This document shows, one piece after another, positions 59,815 to 64,000 of a DNA stretch of 64,000 bases. The first letter of the stretch is position 1. Each line of letters starts with the position of its first letter. The DNA is from a virus. Under the pieces are notes generated by a model, which was given only the letters and a program-made list of their open reading frames with translations, was not told where the DNA came from and did not search any database. The position numbers and the translations under genes are program-made. Location of the stretch: the IMG/VR virus record IMGVR_UViG_3300024343_000009, positions 1-64,000 of that record; one strand, written 5' to 3'.

Positions 59815-59844
59815 TTGACAGAGCCGTAGTTTTTACTGTATAAT
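59815..59844 (+). promoter_or_regulatory. Promoter of tRNA-Asn
   Basis: TTGACA (59815-59820), 18 nt, TATAAT (59839-59844). Perfect hexamers, with a large inverted repeat centred on the -10. Confidence 0.8.
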
Positions 59845-59862
59845 AATACATAGAAACTACGG
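59824..59862 (+). repeat. 9-bp inverted repeat centred on the -10 box
   Basis: CCGTAGTTT (59824-59832) and AAACTACGG (59854-59862) are perfect complements separated by 21 nt; the centre is inside TATAAT. Probable operator. Confidence 0.85.
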
Positions 59863-59874
59863 TTTCTGCTTTTT
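59852..59874 (+). terminator. UACG-tetraloop hairpin with T-run just before tRNA-Asn
   Basis: AGAAAC (59852-59857), TACG loop, GTTTCT (59862-59867), then GCTTTTT. C(UACG)G is an exceptionally stable tetraloop. It begins at the expected transcription start, so it may be an attenuator or a 5' hairpin removed during tRNA processing. Confidence 0.6.
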
Positions 59875-59944
59875 GGCCCTTAGCTCAGCGGCAGAGCGGG
59901 AAGCTGTTAACTTCTAGGTCCCTGGTTCGATCCCAGGAGGGCCA
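59875..59944 (+). tRNA. tRNA-Asn(GTT)
   Basis: Acceptor GGCCCTT/GAGGGCC; anticodon loop CTGTTAA, anticodon GTT (59906-59908); T-arm CCTGG-TTCGATC-CCAGG. Separate from the five-tRNA cluster, with its own promoter. Confidence 0.93.
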
Positions 59945-59982
59945 GCAAGATCATCTAGGCGGACTTACTAGATAGGAAAGAA

Positions 59983-60216
59983 ATGCTTAATCTTACACTA
60001 AAGGGTGTAGAGGTCTTCATGGAAAGATCAAAGCATAGCAAGCAAGATTCATATTGGGAAAACTATGACTTACTAATATGGAAAAAAGATCCAGGCGGCT
60101 TTACAAATGTAAAGGGAATGTTTCGAAAAGATTCATGGGGTATTACAGAGAGAATACCAGTAAACGAAAACGGAATTTGGAAGTTGCCTAAGCATTATGT
60201 CAAATATTTTAAATGA
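59983..60216 (+). CDS. Hypothetical protein (77 aa)
   Basis: Starts after AGGAAAG. Basic and aromatic: W-E-N-Y-D-L-L-I-W-K-K-D-P-G-G-F-T-N-V-K and W-K-L-P-K-H-Y-V-K-Y-F-K. Strand-rich; ends inside the WhiB gene by 20 bp. Unknown role. Confidence 0.55.
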   Translation: MLNLTLKGVEVFMERSKHSKQDSYWENYDLLIWKKDPGGFTNVKGMFRKDSWGITERIPVNENGIWKLPKHYVKYFK

Positions 60217-60514
60217 ACTTGGCGTAGATGAAGATGACCTTGACTGGTATCATCTAGCAGCATGCAGAGGCCTTGATACAAATTTATTTTATGATAAGTA
60301 TGAAGCTGATCCAAATATAGCAAAGAGCATTGATGAAGCATGCCTTAGTTGTCCAGTTTCAAAAATGTGTTATGAGTTTGGTGTCAGCAACAGTGAGCAG
60401 GGAGTATGGGGCGGAATATATTTAAACACGGGAGAAGTAGACAGGCCAAGAAATGTACATAAGACACAGGAAGTATGGAAAAGGATAAAGGCTAAAAATG
60501 GAATTCATAAATAA
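60197..60514 (+). CDS. WhiB-family iron-sulfur transcription regulator
   Basis: 105 residues. Cys23 in A-A-C-R-G, Cys49, Cys52 and Cys58 in C-L-S-C-P-V-S-K-M-C ligate the 4Fe-4S cluster, and G-V-W-G-G at 69-73 is the sigma-contacting turn. WhiB proteins are restricted to Actinobacteria and their phages, which fixes the host phylum. It likely redirects host sigma factor or blocks host genes. Confidence 0.93.
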   Translation: MSNILNELGVDEDDLDWYHLAACRGLDTNLFYDKYEADPNIAKSIDEACLSCPVSKMCYEFGVSNSEQGVWGGIYLNTGEVDRPRNVHKTQEVWKRIKAKNGIHK

Positions 60515-60827
60515 AGATAAAGACCATTTTAAACATGGTATAAATCTTTGGAATGGTGAGCCAAATAAGCCTGTATTTTACACAAAAGAAATGTCATCAA
60601 AGATAAGAGAATTAAAAAAGCCAGTACCAGATCTTATGTTGGACATAGTTCAGTACCCAGAGTTTTTAGCAGTAAGACTATATGAAGATAATTTTGTTCA
60701 ATATGAAGGAATCAAAAAAGAACAAGTAATAGATTATGTTGGAAAAGTTAAAAAGCTAATCGAATCTTACGGAGTAAGATGCGAACTTGAAGGGGTACCA
60801 AGTGCGAGAATACTACGAAGTAATTAA
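60498..60827 (+). CDS. Hypothetical protein (109 aa)
   Basis: Overlaps whiB by 17 bp. Charged, with K-D-H-F-K-H-G-I-N-L-W-N-G-E-P-N-K-P-V-F-Y and a strand-rich middle (F-L-A-V-R-L-Y-E-D-N-F). Ends with a helix (K-V-K-K-L-I-E-S-Y-G-V). No motif recognised. Confidence 0.6.
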   Translation: MEFINKDKDHFKHGINLWNGEPNKPVFYTKEMSSKIRELKKPVPDLMLDIVQYPEFLAVRLYEDNFVQYEGIKKEQVIDYVGKVKKLIESYGVRCELEGVPSARILRSN

Positions 60828-60999
60828 TATAGTCTTTATTCATGAGTTAAGACTATGGGGCACATGTGACTCACTTGGCCTATATGCATCAAAAATCAAA
60901 TACCAAAAAGATGGTATTGAATATGAAGAAATGCTAGATAATGAGGAGTTTACAGTAATGGAAGAAATCGTTATAGAGCATCAAGAGGAAGATAACTAA
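60802..60999 (+). CDS. Hypothetical protein (65 aa)
   Basis: The GTG at 60802 follows AAGGGG by 6 nt, better than the TTG at 60787. R-E-Y-Y-E-V-I-N-I-V-F, then an acidic C-terminus (E-E-I-V-I-E-H-Q-E-E-D-N). Unknown. Confidence 0.55.
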   Translation: MREYYEVINIVFIHELRLWGTCDSLGLYASKIKYQKDGIEYEEMLDNEEFTVMEEIVIEHQEEDN

Positions 61000-61235
61000 T
61001 GGAAAAAATATTGTGCTATTGCTGCAATAAAACAAAAAATAAGCTTAATCTAAAGAAGTCTACATTAATTCCAATTAATTTATTTATGTGTGAATCATGT
61101 ATTTCTTCTAAGTTTGAGCCTAGGTGGGTTATTATTTTGGCTGGCAGACAGCTAGGATCTGACTCAGTTAAAGAGTTTATAATTAAGAAACGGTATTGTG
61201 GAGCAGATATTGCTGCATCAGAACTATTAGTTTAA
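60999..61235 (+). CDS. Zinc-ribbon protein (78 aa)
   Basis: Start overlaps the previous stop. C-Y-C-C near residue 6 and C-E-S-C near 31 form a zinc ribbon; a helical second half carries W-V-I-I-L-A-G-R-Q. A phage small zinc protein of unknown role. Confidence 0.6.
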   Translation: MEKILCYCCNKTKNKLNLKKSTLIPINLFMCESCISSKFEPRWVIILAGRQLGSDSVKEFIIKKRYCGADIAASELLV

Positions 61236-61249
61236 AGTTTATTTTAGGG

Positions 61250-61255
61250 TATAAT
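61250..61255 (+). promoter_or_regulatory. -10 box (TATAAT) of the TM/coiled-coil gene
   Basis: Ends 8 nt before ATG 61264; -35 poor. Fits the leaderless pattern with slightly longer spacing. Confidence 0.5.
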
Positions 61256-61263
61256 TAACGTAT

Positions 61264-61560
61264 ATGGATACAACTGCCCTAATATTAACTATAGCAGCAT
61301 CACTATTGAGCGGATTAGCGACAGGTGTAGTTGCTAATTTTAGGGACCACAAAAAAGAAATTAAGCGTAGGGTTGAGAAAGAACAAGATAACCTTAAGCT
61401 TGATTTAAAGGATCTCCAGATTAAATTGTATAAGGTTGAAAAAGACCTAGACGACTGGAAGGCTAAGTATTACGAAGCCCTTCAAGAACTAATTGAAGTT
61501 AAGGGTGAATTAGAGGAAACTCTAATTAGATTAACACATATCGCTCATCACGAGGACTAG
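61264..61560 (+). CDS. Membrane-anchored coiled-coil protein (98 aa)
   Basis: N-terminal transmembrane helix (A-L-I-L-T-I-A-A-S-L-L-S-G-L-A-T-G) then one long charged coiled coil (K-R-R-V-E-K-E-Q-D-N-L-K-L-D-L-K). The topology resembles an inner-membrane spanin or an antiholin-type regulator. In Actinobacteria without a classical outer membrane, its role is unclear. Confidence 0.6.
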   Translation: MDTTALILTIAASLLSGLATGVVANFRDHKKEIKRRVEKEQDNLKLDLKDLQIKLYKVEKDLDDWKAKYYEALQELIEVKGELEETLIRLTHIAHHED

Positions 61561-61580
61561 CGTTTCGAATTTATATTTAG

Positions 61581-61586
61581 TATACT
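61581..61586 (+). promoter_or_regulatory. -10 box (TATACT) of the proteasome-like gene
   Basis: Ends 6 nt before ATG 61593; no clear -35. Confidence 0.5.
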
Positions 61587-61592
61587 AGGAAT

Positions 61593-62150
61593 ATGACCTG
61601 CATAGTTGCCATTGCCCAAAACGGTGTCGTTTACATGGGATCTGATCACGCCGCCTCAGACGATAAGTCTGGATGGATACTTTCACGCAAAGAGCCAAAG
61701 TGTTTTAAGGTTGGCCAATACGCTGTTGCATTTACTGACTCATTTAGAATGGGGCAGATACTTCAATACATGTGGACCCCACCAAAGTATACACCAACAA
61801 AAACTAACTCAGGTTTAGATAAGTTTATGAGAACTAAGTTTATTGATTCAGTTAAGACTGCATTTAAAGAAAACGGATACGGAAGTATTGGGTCATCATC
61901 TGAAGAGGACACGGGTGGAATATTTATTGTTGGTTTATGTGGAAGAATTTTTACAATAGACGAAGACTTTCACGTAGGTGAGAATGTTGTGAATTACATG
62001 GCAGAAGGAAGTGGTGGCCAAATAGCTTTAGGAGCATTGCATGCCACAAAACATCAAAAGAACCCTAGACTACGCATTAAGGCAGCATTAGAAGCAGCAA
62101 CTGAATTTAATATGAGCGTGGCAGCCCCCTATACATACATTCAAGTTTAA
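61593..62150 (+). CDS. Proteasome-beta-like Ntn hydrolase (185 aa)
   Basis: M-T-C-I-V-A-I-A-Q-N-G-V-V-Y-M-G-S-D follows the pattern of 20S proteasome beta/HslV subunits: after Met removal Thr2 would be the nucleophile, then G-S-D-x-A-A-S. Other matches are F-K-V-G-Q-Y-A-V-A-F-T-D-S-F-R, and a G-S-G-G-Q-I-A-L-G-A-L segment with helices. Lys in the R-K-E-P-K-C region could be the catalytic base. It may act as a protease of its own or interfere with the host proteasome. Function is inference; the fold call is fairly strong. Confidence 0.72.
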   Translation: MTCIVAIAQNGVVYMGSDHAASDDKSGWILSRKEPKCFKVGQYAVAFTDSFRMGQILQYMWTPPKYTPTKTNSGLDKFMRTKFIDSVKTAFKENGYGSIGSSSEEDTGGIFIVGLCGRIFTIDEDFHVGENVVNYMAEGSGGQIALGALHATKHQKNPRLRIKAALEAATEFNMSVAAPYTYIQV

Positions 62151-62158
62151 TGTATAAT
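62130..62158 (+). promoter_or_regulatory. Leaderless promoter overlapping the previous gene end
   Basis: TATACA (62130-62135), 17 nt, TATAAT (62153-62158), then 6 nt to ATG 62165. This fixes the downstream start. Confidence 0.7.
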
Positions 62159-62164
62159 GATACT

Positions 62165-62530
62165 ATGAAGTGGTTACTACTTGTATCTATATTGGCATGC
62201 GTGGCTACCTACTGGGTCATGAAAATAAAAACAAACATTAGCTTATTTCTTGATAACTATGAGATAGCCATTATAGACAAAGAAGATGTAGAGCGCACTG
62301 GTAGACATACAAACGACATTTTAGAGTTGCGTCCAGAAAGTTATGACAAGTCTATTGATTTGAGAGGTACACCAACTCATTTATGCCCATGTGGATCAAA
62401 CATATGGAACTTAAAAGTAATCTTTGAAGATTTTGAAATTGCTACATATTTCCTAGATATGGAATGTGTAAGCTGTGGTAGTGTTGCTACGGCACCTACC
62501 CCTGTAGACAGAATGGGAACGGAAGAATGA
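62165..62530 (+). CDS. Membrane-anchored zinc-ribbon protein (121 aa)
   Basis: The frame opens at ATG 62150, but the TATAAT box lies inside those first codons, so the in-frame ATG at 62165 is the likely start (M-K-W-L-L-L-V-S-I-L-A-C-V-A-T-Y). A TM helix or signal anchor is followed by a hydrophilic domain with C-P-C and C-V-S-C that can bind zinc. Unknown role. Confidence 0.65.
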   Translation: MKWLLLVSILACVATYWVMKIKTNISLFLDNYEIAIIDKEDVERTGRHTNDILELRPESYDKSIDLRGTPTHLCPCGSNIWNLKVIFEDFEIATYFLDMECVSCGSVATAPTPVDRMGTEE

Positions 62531-62706
62531 GAAAGTCAGAAAGATTAAGACTGCTTGAAATGCAAGTTGTACGACTTGAGATGATGGTAGAACTATATAC
62601 TCAAACACTATCTAATCTATTAGAATCACAAGGGCTATCTGCACCTACACAGCTTGACGCTGGTAAATGGTACAAGGCAAAACTAGACCAATTAGATAAA
62701 GAATAG
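62527..62706 (+). CDS. Small leucine-rich coiled-coil protein (59 aa)
   Basis: ATGA overlap with the previous gene. R-L-R-L-L-E-M-Q-V-V-R-L-E-M-M-V-E-L is a heptad helix, followed by S-A-P-T-Q-L-D-A-G-K-W-Y-K-A-K-L. Possibly partner of the membrane zinc protein. The -35 of the next promoter begins 4 nt after its stop. Confidence 0.6.
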   Translation: MRKSERLRLLEMQVVRLEMMVELYTQTLSNLLESQGLSAPTQLDAGKWYKAKLDQLDKE

Positions 62707-62709
62707 GTA

Positions 62710-62737
62710 TTGACATCCTGCTTTTATTTAGTAGAAT
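62710..62737 (+). promoter_or_regulatory. Leaderless promoter of the subtilase gene
   Basis: TTGACA (62710-62715), 16 nt, TAGAAT (62732-62737), then 6 nt to ATG 62744. Confidence 0.75.
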
Positions 62738-62743
62738 GTACCT

Positions 62744-63670
62744 ATGAATAAAAAAATAACTACGGCTTTTGTAGCCTTACTACTTGTTGTTCCAACAGCA
62801 TCACATGCTGCATTAAAGAACACATCGCTTGAACCAACGTTAGCAATCCTAGATACTGCGATTGACACATCCTTGCCATCATTTAAGGGCAAGATTATTC
62901 AAGAAGTTTGTCTTTTAGAGCGTGGCCCATGTCCAAATGGTAGCACTTATATGGAGGGTCCAGGGGCTGCATCAATGCCTGCTAACTTCATTACTAAAAA
63001 TGGTTTTGATCACGGTACACAAATGACATACCTTGCTTTAGCAAATAACCCTAACATGAAGGTTTTGTTTATTAGAATTATTGGCAACAATCCAGATGGT
63101 ATCCGTCAGGTTGCAACAGAGGCTGCTGTATATAATGCTTTGCAATGGGTTATTGATAATAAGGATAAGTATAATATTAAAGCAGTAACAATGGCACAAG
63201 CATCAAGCAACTGGGTTGCTGGATCAGATTATTGCCCAAAGACTCCAATTACTCAATCAAAGATCCAAACACTTGTTGCAAGCAACATTCCAGTATTTTT
63301 ACCAGCAGGAAATGACTTTAACTATGAAAAGTTGCGTTGGCCTGCTTGCTTGCCAGAATCAATCGCAGTTGGAGCAACAATGCCAACTAAAGCAGTGGCA
63401 GTGTACACAAACTATGATCCAAAACTAATTGATTTCTTTGCACTTGGAACTACAACAACGTATGGTCCAGGAAATGTAAAGTTACCAATTGCAGGAACAT
63501 CAGCATCAATTCAAGCTGCTGCTGCATCATGGATTGCTGTATCTTCTGCTAAACCATCTTTAACATACAATCAGGTATATGACTTGATTTCTAAAACTTC
63601 TACGCCTACAAGTAATTCAAAAATTAAGGGCGGTAAGTTGATTAATCTAGAGGGAGCACTAAATGGCTGA
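62744..63670 (+). CDS. Exported subtilisin-like (S8) serine protease
   Basis: 308 residues. Signal peptide: K-K-I-T-T-A-F-V-A-L-L-L-V-V-P-T-A-S-H-A, cleavage near residue 22. Catalytic residues Asp37 (A-I-L-D-T-A-I-D), His90 (D-H-G-T-Q-M), oxyanion Asn190 (P-A-G-N-D) and Ser253 (G-T-S-A-S) are all present and in order, so the enzyme looks active. There is no obvious pro-domain (mature start is directly at the catalytic core), and the end is short. It should act outside the membrane, in the wall or medium. Confidence 0.88.
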   Translation: MNKKITTAFVALLLVVPTASHAALKNTSLEPTLAILDTAIDTSLPSFKGKIIQEVCLLERGPCPNGSTYMEGPGAASMPANFITKNGFDHGTQMTYLALANNPNMKVLFIRIIGNNPDGIRQVATEAAVYNALQWVIDNKDKYNIKAVTMAQASSNWVAGSDYCPKTPITQSKIQTLVASNIPVFLPAGNDFNYEKLRWPACLPESIAVGATMPTKAVAVYTNYDPKLIDFFALGTTTTYGPGNVKLPIAGTSASIQAAAASWIAVSSAKPSLTYNQVYDLISKTSTPTSNSKIKGGKLINLEGALNG

Positions 63671-63875
63671 ACAACAAATGACAATTCTTGAAGGAATTAT
63701 TTCAGATTTAGGTAATGAGTTGTATCAGAAATGGTATAACGCTGCCGAAGAAGATCAAAAGACAGAAGAGATGTCAAAGGCTTTAAGAGAGAATGCTACA
63801 CAAACTACTCTTTGGGTTATTCAAGAATTTATGAATAGATTCAACGAAGCAGCAGAATCACTAAAGGATAAGTAA
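63663..63875 (+). CDS. Small helical protein (70 aa)
   Basis: Overlaps the subtilase by 8 bp. Entirely helical with [13 protein letters not shown] and [12 protein letters not shown]. Coupled to the protease and followed 1 nt later by the thioredoxin start. Unknown; could be an inhibitor or chaperone of the protease. Confidence 0.6.
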   Translation: MAEQQMTILEGIISDLGNELYQKWYNAAEEDQKTEEMSKALRENATQTTLWVIQEFMNRFNEAAESLKDK

Positions 63876-63876
63876 T

Positions 63877-64000
63877 TTGATCGTAACAGATAATTCCTTT
63901 GGTGAAGTAGTATCAACAAATGATTTAGTTTTGGTTGATTTTTGGGCTGAATGGTGTGGGCCTTGTAAAAAGCTTTCACCGATCCTGGATGAGATATCAA
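63877..64000 (+). CDS. trxA: Thioredoxin (3' end outside window)
   Basis: A TTG start follows the previous stop, with AAAGGA upstream. [16 protein letters not shown] carries the thioredoxin active site C-G-P-C with the preceding Trp. Only ~41 residues are in the window. It reduces disulfides and could support phage ribonucleotide reductase or, as in T7, act with a polymerase. Confidence 0.9.
   Translation, partial: MIVTDNSFGEVVSTNDLVLVDFWAEWCGPCKKLSPILDEIS

Noticed and set aside
1-64000. Lysogeny functions (integrase, attachment site, repressor) or transposable elements
   Set aside because: No recombinase motifs, no transposase, and no tRNA-derived direct repeat was seen; the HTH proteins are too small or too generic to call a lysogeny repressor.

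Overview
The window is one stretch of a tailed double-stranded DNA phage (Caudoviricetes, siphovirus-like: HK97-type capsid, tape measure of about 2,180 residues, tail-tube protein, no contractile sheath seen). Every gene I could support lies on the + strand, genes are tightly packed with many 1-20 bp overlaps, and the DNA is visibly AT-rich. A WhiB-family regulator, an actinophage-type holin, a proteasome-beta-like protein and many promoters set for leaderless mRNAs point to an actinobacterial host. A low-GC planktonic (for example freshwater) actinobacterium is my inference. No integrase, excisionase or lysogeny repressor is visible, so a lytic lifestyle is likely. Both ends are cut inside genes.

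Layout: 1-8457 holds distal tail and fibre genes (two glycine-rich paralogues, small assembly-like proteins, lectin-like/LamG proteins, a collagen-like fibre ending in a cupredoxin-like domain, and a glycosyltransferase). 8521-17685 is the head and connector module: portal, prohead protease with a nested scaffold, capsid, neck proteins, tail terminator, tail tube, and tail assembly chaperones made through a -1 frameshift. 17697-35906 is tail: tape measure, hub proteins, fibronectin-type fibres and small coiled-coil proteins. 35990-50442 is DNA metabolism: metallophosphoesterase, DnaB-like helicase, DnaG-like primase, two different SSBs, DNA polymerase III alpha, MazG-like pyrophosphohydrolase, RecA, Cas4-like nuclease, RuvC-like resolvase, methyltransferase and many small zinc-ribbon proteins. 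50474-52802 encodes the terminase. 53019-53761 is a five-tRNA cluster. 53790-59520 holds Dps, an endolysin, a thermonuclease, Hsp20, an FmdB-like zinc ribbon, a large exported PA14 protein and two holin-like membrane proteins. 59533-64000 holds tRNA-Asn, WhiB, a proteasome-beta-like hydrolase, an exported subtilisin-like protease and the start of a thioredoxin.

Regulation is unusually readable. At least twelve genes have a sigma-70-type -10 box ending 6-8 nt before the ATG, which predicts leaderless transcripts. Four promoters directly abut or overlap a terminator hairpin. The prohead protease carries a strong internal ribosome-binding site that should yield a separate scaffold. The tail chaperone pair has a canonical C_CCA_AAC slippery heptamer exactly where the -1 frame opens.

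The least explained parts are the exported PA14/coiled-coil/proline-rich protein beside the holins, the pairing of an exported subtilase with an intracellular proteasome-like hydrolase, and a class-I-shaped tRNA with a leucine anticodon. All functional calls come from reading motifs by eye; no database search was run.
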